Source: JALORV01 sp963702595 (GTDB lineage: Bacteria > Pseudomonadota > Gammaproteobacteria > Burkholderiales > Burkholderiaceae_F). From it: 64,000 bases of DNA. Position numbers and translations under genes: made by a program. The stretch lies in the NCBI GenBank assembly GCA_963702595.1, contig CAVPDC010000020.1, positions 248,001-312,000 on the forward strand, given 5' to 3'. Below, one piece after another: positions 42,973 to 52,377 of the stretch. The notes below the pieces were generated by a model that saw only the letters and a program-made list of their open reading frames with translations, had not been told where the DNA came from and searched no databases. How positions within the stretch are numbered: the first letter of the stretch is position 1; every line of letters starts with the position of its first letter.

Positions 42973-43136
42973 TGGCGCGATCGTCGCACGCGGACCGGAG
43001 GTCGACGTCGCCGCGCAGAGTGCCTTGACCGGCGCGGCAGCGCGTCGCAGTTCGGGTCGAAGCGGACACGAGCAGGCGCATGCCCCGGGCATTCTGACAG
43101 CCGCCGGCCGTTTGACGGAAGTTAGGGGAAGCATCA

Positions 43137-45575
43137 TGACGAAAAGAATCAGGATCGGAGTGGCCGTTGGGCTGTGCGCGACTGCGCTAGCGGTCTACGC
43201 AGCGACTGCTGTGCGGTTCGGTCCGGAAGTCGACGTCAGCCGCACGCCGACGCCGACCGAGAAGGCCAAGCTGGTGCGCCTCGCGTACCTCCATGGCGGA
43301 GTATTCAGGAAGGCCTGGCTCTTCACGTATGGCGACGGCCCCGTCGGCCAGCAAAACGTGTTCGCCCGGTTTTCATTCGACGAAGGTGCCACCTGGTCGG
43401 ACCCGATGCTGCTGTCGCGCGATGCGGCCGGTGCGCCGACGGGGGGGCAGAGCATCACCACGAAGGGTGCGCTGGGCTTTGTCGCGGACAACGAGAAGCC
43501 GACGATCTTCGCGCCGCCCGTGACATCCGGTCCCTGCGGTCGTGATCACGTGGAACAGTGCCTACTGCCCGCAAAATCCGGCGGCCGCGAACAACGCCGG
43601 GAGCTACACCAACCCGGACCAGGGCGCCGGAGACTTCGACGGCGATCTCATACCGGACCGGCCGTTTCATTGCGTCTGGGTGGCAACGACGACCGATCCG
43701 ACGCTGACCTCGTGGGACGTGCATCAGCTCACCAACGGCGAGCGCGATGCGATCAACGAGTTGATCTCCGGCAACTCGACGGGAACCGCGTTCGCGATGG
43801 CCTGGCAGGAGGATCCCGCGGGATTGCAGCCGGGGGAAGGCGAAGGCCGAGGCGATGGCGGCATGGGGTCTCACGTGACCGGCGGAACCAACATCTGGTA
43901 CACGCATGCGCCGAATCCGAATGGTGTGACGCTGCGAGCGAACATTGCCCAGCTGAGCGACAACAACGTGCTGGGCACAGGTGAGCCCGGAGCATCGCGG
44001 CCCAACCTGCAGATCAGCGGATCGACCGCTGTGCTGGCATACGAAGAAACGGCCTGTCCCGGTGGCGCGACGGGCAAGTGCATCGTCTACCACGCATTCC
44101 CGTACACCGCTCACGATGCGAATTCCGCGGGAACCATCGTCAGCGATGTGACAGAAGAACGCCCGGCGGGTGCGGTTCTTCCTGCAGGGGGCGGCTACGG
44201 CGGGGACGTCGAATCTGCGAACAGTGCTGTTGTGGCGCGAGACGCCATTTGTCACTCCGGCGGCGCCGTCGGACATCATCATCCGGCGCGGTCTGGTCGA
44301 CCCATCGCGCGGCCGGGATCGACCGGATTCCTGCCCAACGACATCCTGGCGGACACGCCGCAGAACATGACGGACGTGGCGCGATTCGGCGGCAACGCCA
44401 ATGCTCACCGCGCCGTTGTGCGAGGCAGCTTCATCGGCCTCGCTTACGACCTGACACCCAACATGGACGCGGCAAATCCGGAGAAGACGGCCGTCCCGAC
44501 AGCGAACTACAACCTTTTCATCACGCGGTCCACGAAGGACGGAGAGGCCGGGAGCTGGAGCCCGGCACTGAATCTGTCGCGCATCGACTCAGCGGCATTT
44601 ACGGTGGTCGAGCCGCGCATGGTGCCTACGCCCGGGAACGATCGTGAATCCGCTTACCGGCACGCCGGATGCGGGCGACACCCAGAATCCGAATGTCCTC
44701 TTTGTCGTCCTACGCCACCGAGAGCAACAAGCTCGTCGGCCGAAGTCGGGACGGGTGTATCGTGTCGCGTTCGCTCGACCAGGGCGTGACCTTCGAGCCG
44801 TTCATGCCGGTGTCATCAACGACCGGCGGGCAGTCGGAATCCCAACTGCGGCCGAGCCCCGACGGCAATTCGGTGATGGTGTTATGGATGGGCGAGCAGA
44901 CCCTCGGAGATCCGAACACGAAGGATGCGATGTTTGCGACCGGGGCTGCCGTTTCAACTTCCTGACCTCAGAGTGACAGGCGCCAACGCCTCGTTCCCGG
45001 CCTACAGCCAGCTCACCGTCAATCTGAACGTGCTGAACCGGGGCGCGGGCGACGCCAGCAAGGTCGTGCTCAGCGGCGTGCTGCCGGCCGGTCTGACCCC
45101 GGTGGGGATCAGCGAACCCAGTGCATGCGCGATCACTGGCTCGACGTTCCGATGCGAGCTTCCCGCGATCGCGGCGAGCAATGGCCGGATGATTGCGCTG
45201 ACGGTGACCGGCGGAACCGAGGGCAGTTACGTCGTCGATGCGAGCGTGACGAGCGGGGAGCCCGACGCGGACGCGGCCGACAACACGGCGGCCGTCACGC
45301 TCAGCGTCACGCCAGCGCTGTCAGCGCTGCCGCCGGTGCCGATGCCGCCGCCGGTGCAGCCTCCGCCGCAGCCTCCGTCAACGACACCGCCGTCCACGAC
45401 ACCGCCTTCGACGACGCCACCGACGGCGGTGACGCCGCCGTCCGACGCGCAATCCAGTGGAGGTGGCGGCGGATGCACCGCCGCGCGCACCGGGTCGGCG
45501 TTCGATCCGATGCTGGCGCTGCTCGCCCTTCTGGGCGTCCTCGGGGCGGTGCGCAGGCGTGCTGACGCGCGATGA
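43137..45575 (+). CDS. large exported protein with BNR-like repeats and a JDVT-CTERM-like sorting signal (frameshifts)
   Basis: Signal peptide (IGVAVGLCATALAVYAA), then a beta-propeller-like body with FSFDEGATWSDPMLLS and SRSLDQGVTFEPFMPV, Asp-box-type repeats. A DUF11/CARDB-like domain (44960-45310: LPDLRVTGANASFPAYSQLT) and a Pro/Thr linker (PPSTTPPSTTPPTAV) follow. The C-terminus is tripartite: GGGGGCTAARTG, hydrophobic MLALLALLGVLGA, then RRRADAR. Breaks near 43534, 44165, 44320, 44638, 44705 and 44948; all segments join into about 810 residues. Possibly of the choice-of-anchor type. Surface anchoring via the divergent protease gene is inferred. Confidence 0.72.
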
Positions 45576-45791
45576 CGTCCATGCCGATGCGCGCAGGAGC
45601 GCGGTAGCCGGTACGGCTGCCGCGTTCTTACTCGCGAGTCGCAAACAGCGCCTCGGCGGGGCCTCCGCCCGCTGACGTAATGCCGCAGGGTTGTTGCTCA
45701 TCAATCCGGGTTGGATGCCTCTGGCTAGGTTGAAACAGGCAGCAGTTGGCAGGCTGGATGCACACAAGTAGTCGGTTTGTGGAGAACCAAG

Positions 45792-46220
45792 ATGAGACTT
45801 ACAAGAACTGCACCGATACTCATTGCCGCGGCGATCGGCGCGGCGTTTGCCGGCTCGGCCTGGGCCGAGGCGCGCAGCGAACTTGGCAAACAGGAATACG
45901 AGTCGAACTGCGTTGCCTGTCACGGAATGGCTGGCAAGGGCGACGGGTACTTCGCCCAGTACCTGAAGCTGCCCGTTCCTGACCTGACGACGATCGCCAA
46001 GCGCAACGGCGGCGTCTTTCCGGCAGATCGCATGATCGAGATCATCGACGGACGGCAGGCCCTCAAGGGCCACGGCCCGCGCAACATGCCGATCTGGGGC
46101 ACGACGTACACGGAAAAGGCAGCCTCCTATTACGGTGGCTTTGCCTTCAACTCCGAGCAGTTCGTGCGGGCGCGCATCCTGGCGCTGGTCGATTACCTGT
46201 ACTCGCTGCAGGCCCGGTAA
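45792..46220 (+). CDS. periplasmic monohaem cytochrome c
   Basis: 142 residues from the ATG at 45792, preceded by GGAGAACCAAG. A signal peptide ends at GSAWAEA. One haem site, CVACHG (Cys40-His44), and a probable axial Met in GPRNMPIWG. Class I cytochrome fold, close to cytochrome c of the CytC_555/c5-like group. Soluble electron carrier; its partner is unknown, though the five-haem cytochrome is 12 kb away in the same block. Confidence 0.88.
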   Translation: MRLTRTAPILIAAAIGAAFAGSAWAEARSELGKQEYESNCVACHGMAGKGDGYFAQYLKLPVPDLTTIAKRNGGVFPADRMIEIIDGRQALKGHGPRNMPIWGTTYTEKAASYYGGFAFNSEQFVRARILALVDYLYSLQAR

Positions 46221-46406
46221 GCCGTCCGCCGGCGTTGACATTGGGGGCCGGGTCCGGCGGGGCCCAGGCCCGTCAATGCACGCATCGGTGCATGCCTCGA
46301 TTGGGGCGCTACGGCGAGGCGCGCACTGCTATGAGCTGGCGCGGTGTCCGCGGGACCTCGCGTGGGCAGGCGCGCCGACTCTTTCGTGGCGCGTTAAGCT
46401 CGTGCC

Positions 46407-46874
46407 ATGCCGCGCATCTACCACAAGCCACTGGTGGTCGGGCCCGAGTCGATTGACGCGGTGGGTCACGTCAACAACCGCGAATACCTGCGCTGGATGG
46501 AAGAGGTCGCGGTCGAGCACTCCAACGCGCAGGGCTGGCCGATGGAGCGTTACTTCGCCGACCAGACGGCGTGGTTCGCCGCCTCGCACTTCGTCGAGTA
46601 CCTGCGGCCCGCGCACGCCGGCGACTCGCTCGACATCTACACGTGGATCACCCGCTGGGACGGAAGCAACTGCCTGCGCCGCTACGCGGTGCTGCGCCAG
46701 CGCAAGCTCGTGGCGCGCGGCGAGACGATCTGGACCTTTGTCGACCTGGCGAGCGGACGCGCGCGGCCGATTGCGCCGTCCGTGCTCGACGCCTTCTTCA
46801 CGGTCGCGGACGATGACGAGGAACTGCGCTCGCTCGGCCTGGCGCGGCGCGAGCGGCGCTCCATGAGAAGCTGA
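46407..46874 (+). CDS. acyl-CoA thioesterase, 4HBT hot-dog fold
   Basis: 155 residues. The signature DAVGHVNNREYLRWMEEVAV is the 4-hydroxybenzoyl-CoA thioesterase/YbgC active-site helix region, with the substrate strand YTWITRWDGSNCLRRYAV later. Such enzymes hydrolyse acyl-CoA esters; the chain length cannot be inferred. It is a single gene with 186 empty bases upstream (46221-46406). Confidence 0.85.
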   Translation: MPRIYHKPLVVGPESIDAVGHVNNREYLRWMEEVAVEHSNAQGWPMERYFADQTAWFAASHFVEYLRPAHAGDSLDIYTWITRWDGSNCLRRYAVLRQRKLVARGETIWTFVDLASGRARPIAPSVLDAFFTVADDDEELRSLGLARRERRSMRS

Positions 46875-46929
46875 TCGTCCGCTGGTACGCTTCGGCCCCG
46901 GCCGTCGGTGTGGCGGCCCGACAAGAACA

Positions 46930-47797
46930 ATGCGAAAGGTCGAAGCGATGTCAAAACTGCTACTTGCGCTATTCGGACTGCTGCTTGCCTGCGGAGCTCA
47001 GGCACAGACGGCCGATACGCTGAAGAAGATCCGTGATTCGAAGTCCATCACGCTGGGCTACCGGACCGACTCCCCGCCGTTTTCCTTTGCCGCTCCCGAT
47101 GGGCAGCCGGCCGGGTACACGGTCGATCTGTGCAAGCGCGTCGTCGCGGGCATCGAGCGCGCGCTGGGCGGCGGCAACCTTGTCGTCAAGTGGGTGCCGG
47201 TCACCTCGGCCAACCGTTTCGACCAGGTCGACGAGCGGTGCGATCGACCTCGAGTGCGGCAACACGACGGTGACCCTGGGCCGTCAGGAGCGCGTCGACT
47301 TTTCGAACATGACCTTCGTCGACGGCGGTGCCGTGCTGGTGCTGGCGGAGTCCAAACTGGGTCGGCTGGCGGATCTCGCCGGCAAGACCGTCGGGGTGAA
47401 GCCCGGCACAACGACCGAGACCAGCCTGAAAGCGGCGCTGAAGGAAAAGCTGATCGATGCGCGCGTGGTCAATGTGAAGGACGAGGCAGAGGCGCTGGCG
47501 GCGCTGAACGAGAAGCGCATCGACGGCTATGCCGCTGACCGCGTGGTCCTGGTCGGCAACGTCATCCTGGCCCGCAGTGATATCAAGTACACGCTGTTGC
47601 AGGACGATTTCTCGTTCGAGCCTTACGCCCTGATGATGCGCCGTGACCCGGCGTTCCGCCTCGCCGTCAACCGCGGGCTCGTGCAGGTCTATCGATCCGG
47701 CGCGATCAAGGAGATCTTCGATCGCTGGCTGGCTCCGCTCGGCAAGCCCGGGCCACTGCTGGCCGCGATGTACTACCTCAACACCACACCGGAGTGA
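46930..47797 (+). CDS. family 3 solute-binding protein, amino-acid type (one frameshift)
   Basis: Periplasmic binding protein of the ABC amino-acid uptake class. Signal peptide MSKLLLALFGLLLACGAQAQ (the ATG at 46948 is the better start). SITLGYRTDSPPFSF and GYTVDLCKRVV are the usual ligand-cleft strands. An extra base near 47233 breaks the frame; it resumes as AIDLECGNTTVTLGRQERV and LAGKTVGVKPGTTTE. About 283 residues after repair. No permease or ATPase gene is adjacent, so it is an orphan here. Confidence 0.88.
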
Positions 47798-47804
47798 GCG
47801 AGCG

Positions 47805-48221
47805 ATGGCAGCGTTCTTTCGTTGGACACTGGCCCTGGCGGCCGTGACGCTGGTCGGTTGCGCCAGCACGCCAGGGGCAGGCGTGTCCGGCACCGGAGTT
47901 GTCCAGTCGATCGCCGAGAGTACCGAAGCCAACCAGACCACCCAGGTCGTCGGCGCGATCGGCGGGGCGGTCCTTGGGGGTTGGCTCGGCAGCAACATCG
48001 GTGGCGGCGCCGGGCAGACGATCGCAACGGCTGCCGGCAGCGTGGCGGGTGGCATGGCGGGCAGCGCCGTCGCCGGCCAGGCCGACACCCGGCAGGTGTG
48101 GGATGTACGCGTCCGCTTCGAGGACGGCATCGATCGCACGGTGCGCGTCTACCAGAGACCCGGGTTCCGGCCCGGAGATCGGGTGTCCGTGTCCAACGGG
48201 ATCATCACCCCGTTGCGTTAG
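47805..48221 (+). CDS. glycine-zipper 2TM outer-membrane lipoprotein
   Basis: 138 residues with a lipobox (AAVTLVGC) and a glycine-zipper segment (VVGAIGGAVLGGWLGSNIGG) followed by AGSVAGGMAGSAVAG, then a beta-rich C-terminus (VWDVRVRFEDGIDRTVRVYQ). This matches the 17-kDa antigen/SlyB/PcP group. The ATG at 47805 follows seven bases after the previous stop, so co-transcription is likely. Role: envelope integrity, by family. Confidence 0.88.
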   Translation: MAAFFRWTLALAAVTLVGCASTPGAGVSGTGVVQSIAESTEANQTTQVVGAIGGAVLGGWLGSNIGGGAGQTIATAAGSVAGGMAGSAVAGQADTRQVWDVRVRFEDGIDRTVRVYQRPGFRPGDRVSVSNGIITPLR

Positions 48222-48344
48222 TCCGCGGCGCGCCCTCGGCTGCGATTTTCAGCCGGGGTGCCGTGCGACAATCGCCGCGTTTGCCCTGTCTTCGGCGCCG
48301 TGGGCGCCGCATGACACTCGGGCCGCTCCCGGTTTCCTCTGACG

Positions 48345-49148
48345 ATGACGAACGACGCGCTCGTCGCGATCGACCATGTGACGTTCGGGTATGACCAGCG
48401 GGTCATACTCTCGGACGTCTCGATGGCGTTCCCGCGCGGCAAGGTCATCGCCATCATGGGTGGGTCCGGCTGCGGCAAGACGACACTGCTGCGACTCATC
48501 GGTGGCGTGCTGACACCGCAGCGCGGCACGGTCACGTTCGACGGCGCACCGGTCGATCCGCGCAATCGCGATTCGCTGTACGCGCTGCGGCGTCGGCTGG
48601 GCATGCTGTTCCAGTTTGGGGCGCTCTTCACCGACCTGACCGTGTTCGACAACGTGGCGTTTCCATTGCGCGAGCACACGCCGCTGCCCGAGGAAATGAT
48701 CCGCGACCTGGTCCTGATGAAGCTCAACGCCGTCGGTCTGCGCGGCGCAGCGCAATTGAAGCCCGCGGACCTTTCCGGCGGAATGGCACGGCGAGTGGCG
48801 CTTGCGCGCGCGATCGCGCTGGACCCGGATCTCATCATGTATGACGAGCCCTTCGCCGGTCTCGATCCGATTTCGCTGGGAGTGGCGGCCAACCTGATCC
48901 GGCGCCTCAACGACGCGACCGGCGCGACTTCGCTCGTCGTTTCGCACGACGTGCACGAGTGTTTTCTCATCAGCGACTACGTGTACGTGATTTCGGGCGG
49001 TCGGATCGTGGGTCATGGCACGCCTGCCGAAGTGCAGGACTCGGAGGACCCGGAAGTGCGTCAGTTCATTCTGGGCGAGCCCGACGGCCCGGTGAAGTTC
49101 CACTATCCGGCCCGTACCTATGCCGAAGACCTGGGGCTGCGTGCATGA
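48345..49148 (+). CDS. mlaF: Mla phospholipid transport ATPase MlaF
   Basis: 267 residues. Walker A GGSGCGKTTLLRL, signature LSGGMARRVALARA, Walker B DLIMYDEPFAGLDP, switch VVSHDVHE. It drives the MlaFEDB complex that moves phospholipids between inner and outer membranes to keep outer-leaflet asymmetry. First gene of the mla operon; mlaE starts on its last codons. Confidence 0.95.
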   Translation: MTNDALVAIDHVTFGYDQRVILSDVSMAFPRGKVIAIMGGSGCGKTTLLRLIGGVLTPQRGTVTFDGAPVDPRNRDSLYALRRRLGMLFQFGALFTDLTVFDNVAFPLREHTPLPEEMIRDLVLMKLNAVGLRGAAQLKPADLSGGMARRVALARAIALDPDLIMYDEPFAGLDPISLGVAANLIRRLNDATGATSLVVSHDVHECFLISDYVYVISGGRIVGHGTPAEVQDSEDPEVRQFILGEPDGPVKFHYPARTYAEDLGLRA

Positions 49149-49936
49149 CGGCGGCCGAATTCCTCCCGACGCTGGGGCGTCGCGCGCTGGAAGTTCTGCG
49201 CGGCCTGGGTCACAGCGCATTCTTCTTCGTCGAACTGGTGAAGAACATTCCGGCGGCGCTCGGGCGCCCGCACCTGACGGCGGCGCAGGTGCACGCGATC
49301 GGCAACTACTCGCTCGTCATCATCGCGGCCTCGGGCCTCGCGGTCGGTTTCGTGCTGGCGCTGCAGGGCTACTACACGCTCTCGCGCTACGGTGCGGCCG
49401 AGTCGCTCGGGCTGCTGGTGGCGCTATCACTGGTGCGTGAGCTGGGTCCGGTGGTGACCGGCCTTCTGTACGCTGGGCGCGCGGGTACGTCTCTGACGGC
49501 TGAAATCGGGCTGATGAAGGCAGGCGAGCAGCTCGCAGCCATGGAAATGATGGCCGTCGACCCGAAGTCGCGCGTGCTCGCGCCGCGCTTCGTCGCCGGC
49601 GTGATCGCGATGCCGCTGCTGGCGGCGATCTTCTCGGCTGTCGGCATCCTTGGCGGCTACGTCGTCGGCGTGCAGATGATCGGAATCGATCCCGGCGCCT
49701 TCTGGTCACAGATGCAAAGCGGGGTCGATGTCTGGGATGACGTCGGCAACGGCATCATCAAGAGTGTCGTGTTCGGCATTGCCTGCACGTTCGTGGCGCT
49801 GTATCAGGGTTACGAGGCGCAGGCCACGCCCGAAGGCGTGGCGCAGGCGACGACCCGGACGGTCGTCATCTCGTCGCTGGCGGTACTGGGGTTGGACTTC
49901 GTGTTGACGGCGTTGATGTTCAGCACGCCGGGTTAG
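49145..49936 (+). CDS. mlaE: Mla lipid ABC transporter permease MlaE
   Basis: 263 residues from the ATG at 49145, which overlaps the mlaF stop; upstream in-frame codons lie inside mlaF. Five or six membrane segments. The EQL-loop region LVRELGPVVTGLLYAGRAG and AEIGLMKAGEQLAAMEMMAVDP is the MlaE coupling segment. It forms the inner-membrane channel of the Mla system. Confidence 0.95.
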   Translation: MTAAEFLPTLGRRALEVLRGLGHSAFFFVELVKNIPAALGRPHLTAAQVHAIGNYSLVIIAASGLAVGFVLALQGYYTLSRYGAAESLGLLVALSLVRELGPVVTGLLYAGRAGTSLTAEIGLMKAGEQLAAMEMMAVDPKSRVLAPRFVAGVIAMPLLAAIFSAVGILGGYVVGVQMIGIDPGAFWSQMQSGVDVWDDVGNGIIKSVVFGIACTFVALYQGYEAQATPEGVAQATTRTVVISSLAVLGLDFVLTALMFSTPG

Positions 49937-49969
49937 CAGCTCATTGCAGGATTAGGCAGGAGTCGTTCG

Positions 49970-50443
49970 ATGGGACGCAAAGGTATAGAGACACTGGTCG
50001 GCGTGTTCGTGCTGCTCGGCCTACTCGCGGTGGTCTTCCTCGCATTGAAGGCGGCGAACCTCGCCAGCTTCAGCGTCGGTTCGACCTACGCGCTGACTGC
50101 CAAGTTCGACAACATCGGCGGCCTCAAGGTGCGGGCACCGGTCAAGAGTGCCGGCGTGACGGTGGGGCGTGTGACCGCGATTGCACTTGATCCGCAGAGC
50201 TTCCAGGGGCTCGTGACCATCGAAGTCGATAGCCGGGTGAAGTTCCCGAACGACACTTCGGCGAAGATCCTGACCTCGGGGTTGCTCGGCGACCAGTACA
50301 TCGGCCTGGAACCCGGTGGAGCAGACAAGGACCTGGCGGGCGGAGACCAGATCAAGATGACGCAGTCGGCCGTCGTGCTCGAAAACCTGATCGGCCAGTT
50401 TCTTTACAACCGCGCCGCCGAGACCGGTTCGGAGAAGAAGTAG
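49970..50443 (+). CDS. mlaD: Mla substrate-binding protein MlaD
   Basis: 157 residues: one N-terminal membrane anchor (TLVGVFVLLGLLAVVFLAL) and one MCE domain with FDNIGGLKVRAPVKSAGV. The length is normal for betaproteobacterial MlaD. It forms a hexameric ring on MlaE that receives lipid from MlaC. Confidence 0.94.
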   Translation: MGRKGIETLVGVFVLLGLLAVVFLALKAANLASFSVGSTYALTAKFDNIGGLKVRAPVKSAGVTVGRVTAIALDPQSFQGLVTIEVDSRVKFPNDTSAKILTSGLLGDQYIGLEPGGADKDLAGGDQIKMTQSAVVLENLIGQFLYNRAAETGSEKK

Positions 50444-50460
50444 GGCAGCCGGATCGAGCG

Positions 50461-51324
50461 ATGCGGGGCGACGCCTTTTCCATGCGAAATGTCTTGCGCC
50501 ACCTGTGGCACGCGGCGGCGTTGCTGCTTGTCCTCGGCGGGACCGGCTGCGCCACGTTGCCCCCGAATGCGGGACAGGATCCGCGCGACCCGTGGGAGAA
50601 GGTCAACCGCAACGTGTTCGCCTTCAACGAGGGCCTGGATGCAGCGGTCCTGAAGCCGGTGGCCGAGTTGTACGCGAAGCTCCCGGATGGGCTGCGCGAG
50701 TGTTTCTCGAACGCGTTTTCCAACCTGCGAGGACCGTCGACAGCCGTCAATAACGCACTGCAGGGCAAACCGGCGGAGGCGGTTTCGGACGTCGGGCGCT
50801 TCCTGGTCAACTCGACGCTCGGCATTGCCGGGTGCTTCGATCCGGCCACGGATCTGGGGCTGGAGCGTCATCGCGAGGACTTCGGCCAGACGCTCGGGGT
50901 GTGGGGCTTCGAGCCCGGACCGTTCGTCATGTTGCCGCTGCTGGGCCCGAGCAGCGTGCGCGACGCGATCGGCATCCTTGCCGTCGAGCCGTTCCTGGAC
51001 CTGAACTTCTACATCGACTACCCCAGCGTCGAGTACAGCATCCTCGCCTTGCGGATCGTCAACGAGCGGGCCGAACTGCTGCCGGCGGACCGGCTGATCA
51101 ACGAGGCCGCGCTCGACAAATACACCTTCCTCCGGGACGGCTATCTGCAGCGCCGCCGCAGCCTTGTGTATGACGGCAACCCGCCGCGCGAACCCGAGCC
51201 GGAGGACGAGGACGAGCCTGATGCTGGCCCTCAGAAACCGCCTGCCGAACCCGCGGTCACCGGCCCGGCCGAGAGCGCGCCGGAGGTAAGCCCGTTGACC
51301 GACCCGTCCGTTAAGCTCCCATAG
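50461..51324 (+). CDS. mlaA: Mla outer-membrane lipoprotein MlaA (VacJ)
   Basis: 287 residues with the lipobox VLGGTGC and family blocks DPWEKVNRNVFAFNE, GRFLVNSTLGIAGCFDPA and EDFGQTLGVWG. MlaA forms a donut in the outer membrane that extracts mislocalised phospholipids. The C-terminus is an acidic/Pro-rich tail (PEPEDEDEPDAGPQKP). Its place between mlaD and mlaC is normal in betaproteobacteria. The start is 50461 or the ATG at 50482. Confidence 0.94.
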   Translation: MRGDAFSMRNVLRHLWHAAALLLVLGGTGCATLPPNAGQDPRDPWEKVNRNVFAFNEGLDAAVLKPVAELYAKLPDGLRECFSNAFSNLRGPSTAVNNALQGKPAEAVSDVGRFLVNSTLGIAGCFDPATDLGLERHREDFGQTLGVWGFEPGPFVMLPLLGPSSVRDAIGILAVEPFLDLNFYIDYPSVEYSILALRIVNERAELLPADRLINEAALDKYTFLRDGYLQRRRSLVYDGNPPREPEPEDEDEPDAGPQKPPAEPAVTGPAESAPEVSPLTDPSVKLP

Positions 51325-51398
51325 GCGTGTCGGCGCAGGCGTTGAACGCGGCGCCACCGACCGGGTCTGACACCTGAACCAACAGCGAGACAGCCACG

Positions 51399-52034
51399 AT
51401 GCAGTTACTCCGAATCCTGCGCGCCCACCTGTTTGCGATCGCCGCGCTGGCGGCGTTGGGCGCCCACGCGCAGGCACCCGATGCCGCCCCCGATGTCCTG
51501 GTGCGCGACCTGACGACCAGCGTTCTCGAAACGATCAAGTCCGACAAGGTGATCGCCACGGGTGACGTTGCGAGGGTCCAGAAGTTGGTCGACGAGAAGG
51601 TCCTGCCGTACGTCGACTTTCAGAAGATGACGCAACTGGCGGTTGGCCGCGGCTGGCGCAGCGCGACTCCGGAGCAGCGCGCCGCGCTGACGCGCGAGTT
51701 CCGCACGCTGCTGGTTCGCACCTACAGCGGGGCGCTATCGCAGGTAAAGGATCACCAGGTCCAGATGCGTCCGTTTCGCGCCCAGGCGACCGACACCGAC
51801 GTCCTGGTGCGCACCAGCGTCGTGCCATCGCGCGGCGAGGCAATCCAGCTCGATTACCGCCTGGAGAAGCAGAACTCCGCCTGGAAGATCTATGACGTCA
51901 ACGTGCTCGGCGTCTGGCTGGTCGAAAACTACAAGACTCAATTTGCCTCCGAGATCAGTGCCGGCGGTGTCGATGGGTTGATCAAGTCGCTTACCGAGCG
52001 CAACCGAGCGCTCGACACCTCCAAGAAGGCGTGA
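51399..52034 (+). CDS. mlaC: Mla periplasmic lipid shuttle MlaC
   Basis: 211 residues with a signal peptide ending AALGAHAQAP. Family features: VDEKVLPYVDFQKMTQLAVG, RGWRSATPEQRAALTREF and the C-terminal WKIYDVNVLGVWLVENYK. It carries one phospholipid between MlaA and MlaD. The mlaB GTG overlaps its stop. Confidence 0.95.
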   Translation: MQLLRILRAHLFAIAALAALGAHAQAPDAAPDVLVRDLTTSVLETIKSDKVIATGDVARVQKLVDEKVLPYVDFQKMTQLAVGRGWRSATPEQRAALTREFRTLLVRTYSGALSQVKDHQVQMRPFRAQATDTDVLVRTSVVPSRGEAIQLDYRLEKQNSAWKIYDVNVLGVWLVENYKTQFASEISAGGVDGLIKSLTERNRALDTSKKA

Positions 52035-52312
52035 CGCGCGTGCGCATCGAGGTCGACGATATCGGTATGGCCAACGCCGCCGAGGTGGCGGCGCTGGGGC
52101 GTGCAGCGATCGAGCGCGGTGACGTGGAGTTCGACCTGTCCGGCGTGACCCGCTGCGACTCCTCGGCCGTGGCGGTGCTGCTCGAATGGCAGCGCGTGGC
52201 GCGCGAACGCGGTCTCACGTTGAACGTCACGGGCCTGCCGGCGGGCCTGGTCAGCCTCGCGGGCGTATATGGGGTCGGTGAACTGCTGCCCGTCGCCGCG
52301 CCCGGGTCGTAG
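52031..52312 (+). CDS. mlaB: Mla STAS-domain protein MlaB
   Basis: 93 residues, a STAS domain with DLSGVTRCDSSAVAVLLEW, the site that in other STAS proteins holds the phosphorylatable Ser. MlaB is the cytoplasmic subunit needed for MlaF assembly and activity. GTG start overlapping the mlaC stop (GTGA). Confidence 0.9.
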   Translation: MTRVRIEVDDIGMANAAEVAALGRAAIERGDVEFDLSGVTRCDSSAVAVLLEWQRVARERGLTLNVTGLPAGLVSLAGVYGVGELLPVAAPGS

Positions 52313-52377
52313 AGGCCGCGCTCCTATAATCCTCGTCCTCCCGTCGGTGTGCCTTCGGTGCATGTCGGCGCCCGCCC

